64,000 bases of DNA, taken from Rhodeus uyekii (taxonomy: Eukaryota; Chordata; Actinopteri; Cypriniformes; Acheilognathidae). The stretch covers positions 4,672,501-4,736,500 of the forward strand of contig JAWRVZ010000024.1 in NCBI GenBank assembly GCA_037043235.1, read 5' to 3'. Below the pieces are notes generated by a model that saw only the letters and a program-made list of their open reading frames with translations, was not told where the DNA came from and did not search any database. A program made the position numbers and the translations under genes. How positions within the stretch are numbered: position 1 is the stretch's first letter; every line of letters starts with the position of its first letter. Of the stretch, positions 11,882 to 23,251 are shown in pieces.

Positions 11882-12077
11882 GCTCAGACAAATTATATCT
11901 TTGGAATTTATATTCCAGCTATTTTTTCCAGCTAACGAAAAATAACAGCCAATCAGAAGCCACTCTGCTTTAAAAAACTCAAGCATTAAAAGAGGTAGAC
12001 AACATAAATACAGAATGTGCATGGAAAAAACAGATCAATATCGAATGCTGGTGTGGACAGTGATATAATTATCCAAT

Positions 12078-12212
12078 TATCGCTTTTATCCAAAGCGACT
12101 TACATTGCATTCAAAATACACATTGAATCATTTCTTGCTTTCCCTGGGATCGAACCCATGACCTTGACGTTGTAAACACCAATGCTCTACTGATTGAGCT
12201 ACAGGAAAGCCT
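12078..12212 (-). mobile_element. tRNA-derived SINE
   Basis: On the minus strand the head carries tRNA-like promoter boxes: a box-A-like TAGCTCAATCAGTAGAGCA and a box B in GGTTCGATCCC. After a short body comes the teleost SINE tail containing cgctttggataaaagcg (here reverse-complemented at the left edge). It is homologous to the copy at 41416-41584. It is transcribed by RNA polymerase III when active and moves using a partner LINE. Confidence 0.85.
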
Positions 12213-14029
12213 GAATGGGCTTTATGTAATGAAAATGAATGAAATCTTATAACTCCATTTATCATAAAAAAACATCTTGTTAGGTCAAGCTTTATCATTT
12301 TATCAGGTAGAAATTCATTGTCTTTGAAAAGTCTTTGTCCTTAATCCTTATTCAGTAAACCATGAATGACTGGGGAAGGTCAAGGGGCCAGTGGACGGTC
12401 TTTTAGAACCACTATATTAGACAGTCATTTTTTTTTCATGTACATTTTCTTGTCTTTGTGTTATGAATATTTTTAATTTCAGGATTTGTTCGTTTGGAAG
12501 AGCGACAAATCCCGCTATCACAGAAGCTCTTATTTCTATATAGACATTTGCTTTATGAGGCTTAAGGAAATGCAGAGAGATTAAAAATTAAATCACTGCT
12601 CCTGTATTCCACATTTCCTTTTATACACACGTCACCTTTACATATTTTGACTACAAGAAACTGAATACACAAAGATAAAGCTCTAGTCAATAAGAAATCA
12701 ATTCATTAGTACTATTCCACACAGTTCATCCAAAAATATTTAATGATTAAACAGACCAAATATTTATGCCATATATATTATGGCACAGAAAGAAAACTCA
12801 AAAGGATTTAGTCATTACTCTATTTGTTTTCCGCCATTTTTCTACACTAACACAGCAGGCAGCTCAAGAGAACAACTTCTGTTGTTGAACAGCATGAGAT
12901 TGTGTGAATCATGATCCCCTTTGGTTTGACCCATATGCACAATACTTTGTGCTTTACTTTGTACAGTTTCTTGTAGTCATATTTAACTTATTCATAATAA
13001 TATACATAATATGCACCTTAATAATATGCACTAAAACTTTATGCGCATTGCTAAAATCAGTATTTTTTTTAAATTATTAATATATCAACATACTTAAAAC
13101 AAAATACATTTACCCCTACTTAAGAATAGCATTTTCAGAAAAATTAAGTTAACCCCATTGTCAGTTTTTCCCTTGACTTAAGCATGATGGATGAGGAATA
13201 ATATAATAAAATTTACGCTCAAAACAAGAAACAAACTTAATTCAATATGTATTTGACATCCAGTCAAATGATCTTATTATTATAAGGTGGCTTAGAATGT
13301 TTTTGCTTTACCAGAAAAAGACAAAACAAATACTTATTTTTAAAAAAAGTCACTTTTGCCTTCTCATTGTTCATCCAAAAGCACTCTTCATTTCTCTTCA
13401 ATCTGACAGGAGAATCTGTTTTCCTTCACCTTGTCCACGGTGACACAGACTGCTGGAGGTGTGACTAAGACAAATACGAGCAGATTACTAAAGATACGTA
13501 TTGCAGTCCCGAGGGCCAGGACCCCACTCATCTGTGACTACTCCCTCAGTGCCTATGCAACCCATGACGCTCTAATTAGACGCAAATCAAATAGGTGCGG
13601 AATTAGGATCAGGGAGTAGAACTAAGGGACAATGGACTCCAAACTCCATTAGTGGTCTAATGGAAACCATTCATCATTCTTTTACAACACGACCTCTACC
13701 GCCGACACATCTTTCTTCCATTTCCACTGTTCTGATCATAGAACTGGAATCAGTCAGCCTTCCATGGCTAAAAGCAATGGCTATCCCTAAATCTTTTATT
13801 CCCTTTGAAGACCAAAATAGTGCGAGTGAGACAGGTGAAGAGAGGGATGGGGATTTCAGGTCCTCTAGTTTTCAGTTTCCTAATGAGTTTTGGTTGTTTT
13901 GATTCTGCTCTAGCTCTCATATTATAAAGTTTTGTTTCAGAAGTTCCCTTTTTACAGAGCAAATATTATTATCACAATATTTCAGAATTAACAAATTATT
14001 GTTATATCATAAAAGCCTTCATTTGGGAT
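12213..14029. other. AT-rich stretch, then an unassigned GC-richer block
   Basis: 12.2-13.4 kb is AT-rich and featureless. From about 13420 to 13900 the sequence is richer in GC and has few stops on +, but neither open frame (13431-13619, 13660-13902) shows a domain or paired splice sites. It may be an eroded upstream part of the LINE whose 3' end follows. Confidence 0.3.
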
Positions 14030-14277
14030 GCTGTATCCCTGTCAATGTTCAAAAGACAGCTGAAAACCTCTTCCGTGAGCACCTAACATAACCTTTTCCT
14101 TCCTAGCTTTCACTTTCCTTTAGTCCCTCCATTCTCCAGGCTTATTTTACTTGAAGCAATGTTTGAAACTTTGTACTGTGAGTGCTCTTGTACTTTTGCC
14201 TGTTCAGGAGGAATCGCTTTCTGTATTCCTAAAGTTGCTTTGGATAAAAGCATCTGCTAAATGAATAAATGTAAATG
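14030..14277 (+). mobile_element. 3' end of an L2-type LINE
   Basis: Near 14040-14090 the sequence encodes LSMFKRQLKT and, after a frameshift, a REHLT-like end: the C terminus of L2-type reverse transcriptase proteins. A 3' untranslated segment follows, ending with gctttggataaaagcatctg and repeated aaatgaataaatg units. The shared 3' tail motif explains how the SINEs in this window could be mobilised by such a LINE. The element is 5'-truncated and frameshifted. Confidence 0.6.
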
Positions 14278-14365
14278 GGAAAGAGTTGTGTGCTATATGC
14301 CAAAGCCATCTGATAGCTTTGTGTATAAAACAAACCAAAAGTGAGTCTGATCTTTTAAATGAATA

Positions 14366-14730
14366 TGTCATGGGTCAAGTAAGTAGGACTTACTTACAAT
14401 GAAAAAAAGAAAACTGCCTTGAGGGGGGAAACGTAACTAAACTAAATAAACTGTAAATAGAACACTAAACAAACAAACCGGATGGACCGGGGAGAACAGC
14501 CAACATGTACACAGGAAACACAAGGAAAGACAACAATGCGACACCGGACAACAAACACAAAGGGATTAAATAGGGAACACATGAGGAAAGGTAATGAGCA
14601 GAAAAAGCTGACAACAATCAAGAGAAACAAGGGAACAAGATGGGCGGGGTTACACACGACAAAAGGGCAGTGTCAGAGCTCTGTCAACCAACACATTAGA
14701 AACCCAGCCCGAAGTGACAGAACCCTGACA
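14366..14730 (-). mobile_element. Solo LTR with near-perfect 5-bp duplication
   Basis: Begins TGTCATGGG, ends CCCTGACA, and is flanked by GAATA (14361-14365) and GAATG (14731-14735), four of five matching. It is adenine/purine-rich on +, so the LTR is most likely in minus orientation. The chance frames 14442-14657 and 14482-14766 fall within it. Confidence 0.65.
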
Positions 14731-15287
14731 GAATGGGTTTGTCCAGTTCACAAAAATGATTTGTGAATCAAATGCATATATTTCTCAATTCCTATCCAGC
14801 AGTTATGCGCAGGAGGAATAGATTATCCATAATTATTTACTTAGATTTTAGTATATTCCTCACATAAAACTCATGGAATAGGTTTTCTTAAACACGTATT
14901 CATATTCAATGTGACCCCATTAAAAAAAGCAATGCAGTCTTTCACATAATATAAAGTACAAATAAGAAGTCATATGGCTTTGGGTGCAGTATCTCTGATC
15001 ATATAGACGCAATTACACAAATAAATGGTTTTCTGAACAACCCTCTGTCTGCAATTTATAGTTTTCAGGCACGTGACTGGCACAGAGAACTGCAGGGAGA
15101 AACATCTGGAGAAATGCAGCACAGGCCTGTTCATTCTCCACCTCAGAAGAAGAAAAACAAAAATGATGAACAAAATCTTGGGCGCTTGTGTTCCATATGC
15201 AGAACCTACTGCAGAATATCAACCAGGACATCTACAATGTGTAACGTTCAGAACACTTAATCCCGCCAGCTTTTTTGTTTTTGTTTT

Positions 15288-15612
15288 AAATTGCCAGCCA
15301 GCACCAGAATTGATCATTTTGATCATTTTCAAAAACCTTCATGGCCGCTAGAATACTTTTCTGTATGAATATTTGAACATACAATAATAAATCAAAAGAA
15401 AGAACAGAGCTTCTTCTTTTTATTCTAGCTTGATGTACTCTTTTTTTGTGAACACTTGAATGTGGGCAAGTTTCATAAAAGAAAAAAAAGCAACATTTTG
15501 AACAAAAGAATTCGATTTTTGTCAAAGAGTACGTCCGCATTTCAAAATATAGTACAGCCCAAAGCTTCACAATCTTATAACTCTTCTTGGTTTCGACATT
15601 TCATTCAGAAGC
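15288..15612 (-). mobile_element. Fragment of the TTAA-flanked CTCTTTACCC MITE family, inverted
   Basis: The reverse complement matches the complete copy at 19198-19706: the blocks gttctttct, atattcatac, tattct-gg-ccatgaa and gctggctggcaa occur in the same order. Both outer ends are missing. Confidence 0.6.
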
Positions 15613-16346
15613 CAGCTTTGATGTATGTGCTTTTGAATGTTTTACCTCACGTGTGCGTAAGCAATGCTTCTATCGCTTGTTTCTGCCGCTTCTTCATCTA
15701 ATTGTGTATTGATCTGGAGATTCTGTACTTTTGGAAGATGTGTCATAGTGTCCAGAGTTGATCAGCATGGTTAAGATTTTTTTTGTCAGGATTTTCAATT
15801 GAAAATTCTTAATGAGAAAGTATGCATTGTATTTATATTCTGGTTCATCTGCTGTACATATTAAATTAATATTGATGATACATACTATTTTAATATCACT
15901 GTCTTGCTACAATAATACTTTGTACAAACCTGATAAAAGTGACTGGTTTGTGGTGCTCAAACAAACCATCGTTGTTTTTTGGGAAAATCAACCATCATTT
16001 TCTACGTTTTGGAGAAAGTATTTTTTTTTAAGTTGCGATGTAATGGAAGTAGTGACAGATCTTTTCTTTTGAGTTGTGATGTACATCCACGTGAAATGGA
16101 TAATAAAAAATATATTGGTTGTTGATTGAGCTGAATGTGAGCTTGCAGTCAATTGTAAAAAGAAAAGAAAAAAAAGAAAAAAGGGGCGGGTTGAAGGACA
16201 TAAAATGAATGGCGAAGTCTGATATACCTTAAAATATATGTATATAAGGAAATGCATTTAGAGAGTAGATTGGGTACATTTTCATTTCATGGCTACTTTA
16301 AATATTAATCAAATCTAAAATTTCATAATTGAATTTGTTCATATAC
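15613..16346. other. AT-rich stretch
   Basis: No gene or recognised repeat is seen, apart from short A-rich and T-rich runs (16158-16185). Confidence 0.4.
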
Positions 16347-16380
16347 CTTTTTTTTTTTTTTTTTTTTTTCCTCTGTCCAG

Positions 16381-16439
16381 ATTTTGACCACGTGTCTTGA
16401 GGAGGCGAATGAAGACGTCAGATGCGGCACGGCAGAAAG
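16381..16439 (+). CDS. Candidate 59-nt internal coding exon, gene unknown
   Basis: A strong splice acceptor (a T run of about 23 bases, then cctctgtccag) ends at 16380, and a good donor (GAAAG|GTGAAG) follows the segment. Between them only one frame is open: it encodes ILTTCLEEANEDVRCGTAE and ends two bases into the next codon. The other two frames stop early. Codon third positions are rich in G and C, unlike the flanking DNA. No protein family is recognised. The long T run could be a simple-repeat coincidence, so this remains a candidate. It lies 0.7 kb upstream of the putative signal-peptide exon. The two could not follow each other simply in one transcript, so the latter would have to be an alternative first exon. 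Confidence 0.3.
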
Positions 16440-17000
16440 GTGAAGCGAAGTGTCTGCGTGACTTAAATTTATCATCATCCGTTTACCCTCTTAATCTCAC
16501 AATATGAGACGGTGAGCAGGGAAATGTCTCATCAATTACTTTGACGGACAACAAAGAACAAAATGTCAAACTAATGAACCCTGCCATCAAAGTGTAATCT
16601 CCACGAAAATTGATTAATTTGGTCTTTGTGGAGTAACCCTGCTCGCCTCGAGCCTCGATGATCGCCCTGCCCCGTCCCAAGGCTGCCGGTAATAATGCAG
16701 ACAGATGGATATCATGTGGGACACACCAGCAGGTATTCATTCATCTCGCTGTGGAACGCAGAAGAGAAAGACGGGGAGCCACTGGCTGTATTGATGCTGA
16801 CATCAACTCAGCACCTCAAATCATTCTCCAGTCTTTCTCTCCAGATCCCCCCGCCCCTGCACCCTAGTTTCTGGCCATTAATAAATCCGTCCGTCTCCCT
16901 GTCCCTGCTATTTGAAGCCGAAGAGCTTTCACACACACAGACTGCTCGTAGCATTGCATCTGTCTGCTGTGCCGTGTGTGCCTGCGTTAACGCGTGTGTA

Positions 17001-17005
<5 letters not shown>

Positions 17006-17045
<40 letters not shown>
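17006..17045. repeat. (GA)n microsatellite
   Basis: About 20 uninterrupted GA units followed by a purine-rich tract to about 17155. It lies in the presumed 5' untranslated region just upstream of the candidate first coding exon, where GA tracts are common in vertebrate promoters. Confidence 0.95.
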
Positions 17046-17048
<3 letters not shown>

Positions 17049-17157
17049 TGTGAGCGAGCCAGAGAGGAGAGGGAGAGAGAACAGGAGAAGGGAAAAGCGA
17101 GCGATCGAGAGAATAAGGGGCAAAGAGACACCGAGTGCATAAGAGCAAGACAAAGCA

Positions 17158-17219
17158 ATGAAATTCATCGGAGCCGTTTACCTCCTGTTCCTCCTTCCTG
17201 CTTTAAGCTTCAACAGCAG
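17158..17219 (+). CDS. Candidate first coding exon: signal peptide of an unrecognised secreted or membrane protein
   Basis: ATG at 17158 has a purine at -3 (gcaATGa) and an in-frame stop 15 bases upstream (17140-17142), so it is the first usable start in its frame. It encodes MKFIGAVYLLFLLPALSF...: a basic residue followed by a hydrophobic core of about 13 residues, a typical cleavable signal peptide. After 20 codons plus two bases the reading meets CAG|GTAAGA, a perfect donor consensus (phase 2 intron). Upstream sequence (16.6-17.15 kb) is non-repetitive and contains a GA tract, consistent with a leader. The gene is not identified and no downstream exon could be assigned. Alternative: the pyrimidine-rich codons could be the tract of a splice acceptor ending in cagcag, with an exon starting at 17220. 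Confidence 0.45.
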
Positions 17220-18740
17220 GTAAGAGCAGATTTACATCTCCGGTCTTATCCTTCAACCACATCGGTCTGTCTGTCGCGGACACAGTAGCTGATTATATTC
17301 ATCTGTGGCAACCACAGTGATGTGTGCTGCTGTTAAAGCCTCTGTGTGTGATTCAAAATCTCAGAAGAGAGAAGCACAGTGATTGAGACGGCACCGAGAG
17401 GGAGGCGAAAGATGCTTAACAGCTCAACTTTTTCCTGCCTCCTCTGCTCTCCTCTGCTCTGCTCTGCTCTGCTCTGCTCTGGGCTTGGCTAGTGCTGCAG
17501 ACAAAACAGAGACATTCGCTTTCTGGCACACAGAGTGAGTGAAATGTGGCAGGGGTTTGTGGCTCATGGGAAGGAGCAAGTTTTGTGGCAGTCGGAGCTT
17601 TGGGATGCCTGTGCAATTGCAGAATGTGTGTGTGTGTGCGTGTGTGCGTGTGTATTATGCAGTGGGGGGAGAATCTAAGATGAGGAATAAAGAGAGAAGA
17701 AAGGCTAAGCCAGGAGGAATCTTGCAGAGTCAGGGAGTTTTCAAGGATTGATCATTAATTTAACTACTGATAAAGCCATGCCTCTTCCTCTCTGAACCCA
17801 GAGCACGGGAAAGGTCACTGAGCATTCAGCCAAGGTTTGAACATTGACTTTATCATCTGTGGGGTATTCCTTATGCTCTTTTAGGGTGGATTAAACTGCA
17901 TATTAATAGCTCATTTGTTCTGCAAATACTTCTGCCCTTTAGACTTGTCCAGGGAGTGGCCCTCGAGTGCACATGCTTGCAACACAAAAATGGATATAGT
18001 TATTGTTAAGACACATACACACACACTTTGCCACTAGTATGTAACTGTTATTTCAGAATCATCCGTGTAAAAAACATAATAAACAAAACGGGTAGATACG
18101 CGTGCCAGGTTGGTATGATGTGGTCCTTTGGTGTCTGTATGTTTTACAGTTCATAATCATAACCATATATTTTGCTAACAGATTTAATGTTAATATACCA
18201 GGCTACTTAAATGACTAACATCTGCTTTGTACTTAAAAAACAAGCATTTTCATAATAGTAATAATAATGTTATCTAAAAGTATATAAATAGTTTCATTTT
18301 AAAGTTGTTATAATATAATTTCTCATCATATGCTGGCTTATAAATTGACTTACATTTATCGTGTTACAATTCTGAAGTTTTTTGTCCTTGTTTTAAATGA
18401 GATCCATAGCATGTATTCCTCTGATCAAAGTTTATTCATCAGACTTAAATATTCTACACTTAAATCAAAGTTACGGCTTGAATGAAGGATGTTAATGTGG
18501 TCATCTTATAACCTGAAGAGAGATTAATCTCACTTGCTTTTCTTAATGCGAGACATTTATCAAGGCCAGTGTCTAGGAGTCATATCTCCAGATTCTCATT
18601 AGGACAATGTCGAGCACACATTTGACATACCTTTTCAAATTCGGAGATTAATTTTTCTATACAAACAAAGATGCGGCTGCATTGAGAGTGACACTGGATG
18701 ATGATGTCTGCGTTTACATAGTTTATGCATACAGAAGATG
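17220..18740. other. Presumed start of a long intron; low-complexity tracts
   Basis: Contains a (TGCTC)n tract at 17452-17481 and a TG-rich run near 17624-17654. No exon-like segment or dispersed repeat is recognised in the rest. Confidence 0.4.
17452..17481. repeat. (TGCTC)n pentanucleotide repeat
   Basis: Five to six units of a CTCTG/TGCTC pentamer, continuing a pyrimidine-rich block from 17430. Confidence 0.9.
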
Positions 18741-18836
18741 CTTTGCATTGTATTGCATTCAAGGTATACAGGTCTTGCTTTCTTTGGGAATCGAACCCAT
18801 GACCTTGCCGTTGCTACTCTGAGCCATTCCACAGAT
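18741..18836 (-). mobile_element. Partial tRNA-derived SINE
   Basis: On the minus strand, GTCATGGGTTCGATTCCC (box B region) is followed by aaagcaaga and a cttgaatgcaat block, as in the copy at 41416-41584. The box A side is degenerate and the 3' tail is missing. Confidence 0.7.
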
Positions 18837-19193
18837 CAACCTTCAGTCCTTGTTAACAAGAAAACAACTTTTCAAATTCCCTTTTTATTAGCAAAGACAT
18901 CATAGACATTTCAAAATGCCTTTCTGCATTTTTTGAAATTTCGGCACAAGGTTTTTTCCCCCTGAATTCCCGCGGACTGAGCATCTTTAAGACTCTTGTA
19001 TGTTTCAGTCATTAAAACAGTGATACTTTTTGTCGTCTTTGCTGATTCATTTTGTGTTTATATAACATCATATTAAATGTAGTTTCTAATTATAGTTAAT
19101 CTAGTGCACACTTTATAGTAAGTGGTATAATTCTATCACTTTTGACAAGTTTTAGCTTTTCAAAGATCATGGTCTCATGTCAAGAATTGGAGT
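18837..19193. other. AT-rich spacer
   Basis: No gene or recognised repeat is seen. Confidence 0.4.
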
Positions 19194-19197
19194 TTAA

Positions 19198-19706
19198 CTC
19201 TTTACCCGCCATAGATGGACATTTTTCTTTCCGTGTTTTAACTGTTATATGTAGGTTAAGCTATAACATCTTCTGAAAGAGCACAGATACAGACGAAGAA
19301 GAAGCAGAAACAAATGATTGCATATGTAAGCAGACGCATATGTAAGATAACTTGATCATCAATATTAAAAGGCATATAAATCAAAACTGCCTAATGTTGT
19401 TGAATGAAATGTCGACCCAGGGCGAACTTTAGGACTGTGAACTTTTTTGAAGTGTTGATGGACTCGATCGTTTTTATCATAAAAACTCTTTTTTTTAAAG
19501 GAATTAAGAAAACAAATACATTAAAGCTAGAATAAAATGGCTTGTTTTGTTTAAAAGCAGAGGCTCTGTTCTTTCTCTTGTTATATTGCATGTTCAGATA
19601 TTCATACAAAGAAATATTCTGGGGCCCATGAAATTTGTGAAAATGAGAAAAAGTGCTGGCGGTGGCTGGCAACGTTTGAAAGAAAAAAACGCTGGCAGGG
19701 AAAGAG
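19198..19706. mobile_element. Complete TTAA-flanked MITE with CTCTTTACCC ends
   Basis: Flanked by TTAA on both sides (19194-19197 and 19707-19710). Terminal inverted repeats are CTCTTTACCCGCCA on the left and, reverse-complemented, CTCTTTCCCTGCCA on the right. TTAA target duplication fits a piggyBac- or Kolobok-type element. At about 0.5 kb with no ORF, it is non-autonomous. Relatives are at 15288-15612 (inverted) and 57340-57770. Confidence 0.8.
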
Positions 19707-19710
19707 TTAA

Positions 19711-20520
19711 GTCAAGAGTTTTCTAGTGCATAAAACATGTTATAGTAAAAGAGCTCATAACATCACACATGATACATTCCCACTTGTTATGAGCATAGAA
19801 ATGCTCGGTTTAAAATTTTAAGAGCGTAGACTTACAATTTTGATATTTCCTTCAATTTTTAAATCACTTCCTTCAGATACTGTGGTTAAAAAAACATGGT
19901 AATAAAATATGTTTGCACAGCTCTCATTTAGATATCTAGAATCCCTGCTCAGCAGTAAACCTCTCTCATGCCAACAGCGAAAACGCTTTCTCACAATCTA
20001 CACCAACATTTCATCAATTCTGCTTACTGGTCTGCAAAGCTCAACAGACAAGTGTATTGAACTACACATGTATAAATCAGCAAAGCTGTACTATTCAGCA
20101 TTTTATACAGAGAGATGATTACATTATGCTGCATAAGCATTTGATGTTTGGGGAAACCTACTCCAAACAGAAGCTGTACTGAGCGATTTCATCAGAGCCT
20201 CTTAAGTAGCACAAAAATGGCTAGGTGAGGTGTTGCTTATTTCAAGCAATTGAAGTTCTTCCACAGCTACATGTGCGTGGCATGCATGTGCGCTTCCATG
20301 ATGAATAGGTCAGGAACGAATTAATGAATTGGGCAATTCATTTGAAAGGGTAACCATGACCTTGCCACACACTCATAAAACAGTAAATCTTGGACAGTAA
20401 AATTAAAAAATGACTATTCTTGCATGTATACATTTCCCCCGTAGGTTTACATAAGCATTATGACACTCCATACATCATTGCTTTGGTAATACATCACTGT
20501 ATGTCAAAAAAAGAAAAGAA
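19711..20520. other. AT-rich spacer
   Basis: No gene or recognised repeat is seen. Confidence 0.4.
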
Positions 20521-20971
20521 AGTATGCATCCATACTAGGCCATGCACTTCTCATGCAATTCTGGTACCTTGTGACATTTATATATATATATTCCTAAATA
20601 GCATCATTAAATTCTTTATATTTAAAATGATAGTTCACACACACACACCCACATTACCATTCAACATATTCAGCGCAGTCACATATTGTGTTGTCCACAA
20701 AAAGATTAAGCAGCACAACCGTTTTCAACACTGATAATAATAATAATAATAATAATAAATGTTTATTGAGTAGCAAAGCATCATATGATAATGATTTCTG
20801 AAGATCATGTGACACTCAAGACTGGATTAATGATCCTGAAAATACAGCTTTTTTTTGGAGCAAAATGTATTTAAAATGCATTGAAATATGAAAAAAAAAG
20901 ATTTTATTGTGTAATATGTAAATAGTAGTGCTTTTAGTGAAATTTTAATTATACAAATGCAGTCTTTGTGA
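20521..20971 (+). repeat. Dispersed teleost repeat, copy 1
   Basis: Matches 22851-23251 in the same orientation. Shared blocks include ggccatgcacttctcatgc, gatgataatgatttctgaag-like sequence, catgtgacact-aagactgga and acaaatgcagt. Sequence of this type, with an atcatgtgacactgaagactgga core, is abundant in fish genomes and is probably an old DNA transposon derivative. This copy contains a (TAA)n run at 20733-20758. Confidence 0.75.
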
Positions 20972-21053
20972 GTATAAAATGGATTGAGAAAAACATTTAA
21001 AAACCTCACCGACCTTTTTGAATGGTGTTTGTTGAATGACAACAATGTAAACA
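20972..21053. other. Possible continuation of the dispersed repeat
   Basis: The sequence aacatttaaaaacctcaccgacc...tttttgaatgg resembles the usual outer end of this repeat family, but the second copy lacks it, so the boundary cannot be fixed. Confidence 0.35.
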
Positions 21054-21273
21054 ATTTCAGGCATCATTTACTCATTTCAACCCTTTATTGTGCACAACAC
21101 AAACAATGCTTTGAAGAATGTTTCAGCTGTGTTTGTACATTTCATTAAAGTCAGTGGGGCTCAAAACAACACCTAAATGACTTTATATGAAAAATAAATG
21201 TCTTCTTTTGTGTTCCACGGAAGGACAGATATGAGGGTCAGTAAATGTCATATTTTCCGTTTGACCGACCCCT
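21054..21273 (-). mobile_element. Fragment of a TTAA-flanked MITE (ccctttaa end)
   Basis: Ends with cgacccctttaa, TTAA at 21274-21277, and carries the internal phrase cttttgtgttccacggaag-like typical of the TTAAAGG(A/G)ATAGTTCA family. A better-preserved member is at 25952-26922. The left terminal repeat is not recognisable. Confidence 0.5.
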
Positions 21274-21277
21274 TTAA

Positions 21278-22831
21278 CATTTCCTTTCATGCTTTGTTTG
21301 AATGATCAATTCCAGAATACGATGGTAAAAAGTTGTTAAACGTCTCTTTATCGCGTCCTCTGTATTGTGGCTCTGGGTTTTGGTTTCCCGGCTCAAGTGG
21401 CTTAGTTCACTGTTACAACTGTCAGTGCTTTTCAGTTCCGCTCGCATGCCTGCAGCGTCTCCCTCAGGATCGCAGTCTCTCTCTCTGATGACTCGAACTT
21501 TGATGTAGGGAACCGTGGCAGCCTCTTCTGCCAAAACTTTGCCTCCAGTGAAGTGACTGAAATGTCAGAAAGAGCTTTTGCCAAGGTATAGATGTAAGAC
21601 GAAAGGTGGGAAACTCCCATTTTAAACATAGATCAAGAACGGCAGCGAGGCCATGTAATTGCTCATGTGTCCTTTTTCCTCTCCTGTAGAAGCCGGCATC
21701 CTTTTGTTTTTATCAGGCAAAGCCTCAGAGGCAGCGGTGTCATGTCGGAAAATGACTGGGAAGACAAACTCATTGCGGTGTGGATCGATGACATGGTGGC
21801 TGGTGGGAGGGAGTCGTGTGTCTCGTAGCCGTGCTCTATGGGCTCGATCATTACCCATAAATCTCATGTTTTAATGGCTCGAACATTCTCGCTGATATCC
21901 GTGCGCGGTGGCCATTGTGATAAAATATTCCATTCTTGCTTTGTGTGAATAATGACCTTGAATGATGCTTTTTGGTTGCCACGGCAACCGTGATTGTTCC
22001 CTTGATAGGAATCGCTCTCGTCTGTGAGTGTACTAGCAGAATTTGCGGCGATGAGTGATGGCCTTTCTTTCTTTTGTGTGATTTGTTTAGTAGTGAGAAT
22101 GACGCTTTGTGCGTCACTCCTTTTGCACACTAAGAAGTTTCTAATTCAGGGTAACCCAGTTGCATGCGAATGAAACTTTTTCAAAAGGCTGTGGTTTGAG
22201 AAGAAATGTTTCTCCCTCTCCATTTGTCTTGTCTTTTCTTTTTCTACCTCAGCAGCATCCTGGGGGTTAAACCGCTGAAATCTGAAAATGTTCTGAAAAT
22301 ATCCAGCCTGACGCAATCGCTTTAATCTGACAGCCTCTCCCTGTATGTGTCACTGATAAATTCGAGAGAATAAGGAACTGCTGTGGCTATATCTTGCGCT
22401 GAGAGTGGAGAGAAGCACGTGCCAGGCTGGAGAATAGAGCAGATTTGTTGGCAGATCCAGAGGTGCCCATGCGTGACCGCGCCCAGAGTGCTTGGCATCG
22501 TGAGTAGTAAATGGAAAAGGTCCAACATTATTCTGTGTTCACCTGCGTGAGGCATGGCAGCCACCGTACAAACCTCTTTCTCTGCTCAGGTCGCATCTGT
22601 TGTGTGTACTGGGAGATTTCTATTAGAAGTTGTGATTACATTTTAGTTTTATGATTTGATGCTTTTCATTCATATTTTACCCAGCTGAAGGAGCATGATT
22701 CATGTGTATTAAAGAAATATGATGGGCTCAGAGCAGGATAAGCTCAGAAAACAGAATTGTGGCATAATGTTAATTACCATAAAAAGGAACTTGACGACAA
22801 TGAAGTTTGATTCCTTTGCTGGAGTCGACTT
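21278..22831. other. Stop-poor, GC-richer non-repetitive stretch with candidate splice acceptors
   Basis: Contains no recognised repeat. Between about 21420 and 21870 several frames on both strands are unusually open, and a strong acceptor-like tract (tcctttttcctctcctgtag) ends at 21689. A second strong pyrimidine tract ending ctacctcag lies at about 22252. No frame could be tied to a known protein, so no exon is called. It could be conserved non-coding or unrecognised exonic sequence. Confidence 0.3.
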
Positions 22832-22850
22832 TGACACTGGGGCTATTATT

Positions 22851-23251
22851 AAGTATGCATCCATACAAGGCCATGCACTTCTCATGCTATTCTGGTACCT
22901 TGTGATATTTACATATATTCTTAAATAGCATCATTCAATTCTTTATATTTAAAATGATAGTTCACACACACATATTCAGCACAATCATATGTCCACAAAA
23001 AATTAGGTAGAATAACTGTTTTCAACACTGATAACAATAATAATTGTTTATTGAGCAGCAAAGCATCATATGATAATGATTTCTGAAGATCATGTGACAC
23101 TGAAGACTGGAGTATTGATGCTGAAAATTCAGCTTTGGAGCAAAATTTATTTAAAATGCATTGAAATATGAAAAAAAAAATGTCTATTGCAATATTATAT
23201 ACAAGTAGTGCTACTAGTGAAATTTTAATCATACAAATGCAGTTTTTGTGA
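22851..23251 (+). repeat. Dispersed teleost repeat, copy 2
   Basis: Same orientation as 20521-20971 with many small differences: the TAA run is shorter and the CA-rich segment is reduced. Flanked by a longer imperfect direct repeat, tgacactggggct (22832-22844 and 23255-23267), which copy 1 lacks. This suggests an insertion or rearrangement at this site. Confidence 0.75.

Noticed and set aside
16695..17288. 197-codon frame including Arg-Glu repeats
   Set aside because: Its openness comes from the GA tract (Arg-Glu repeats), and it runs in a different frame across the signal-peptide exon. It has no domain signature.
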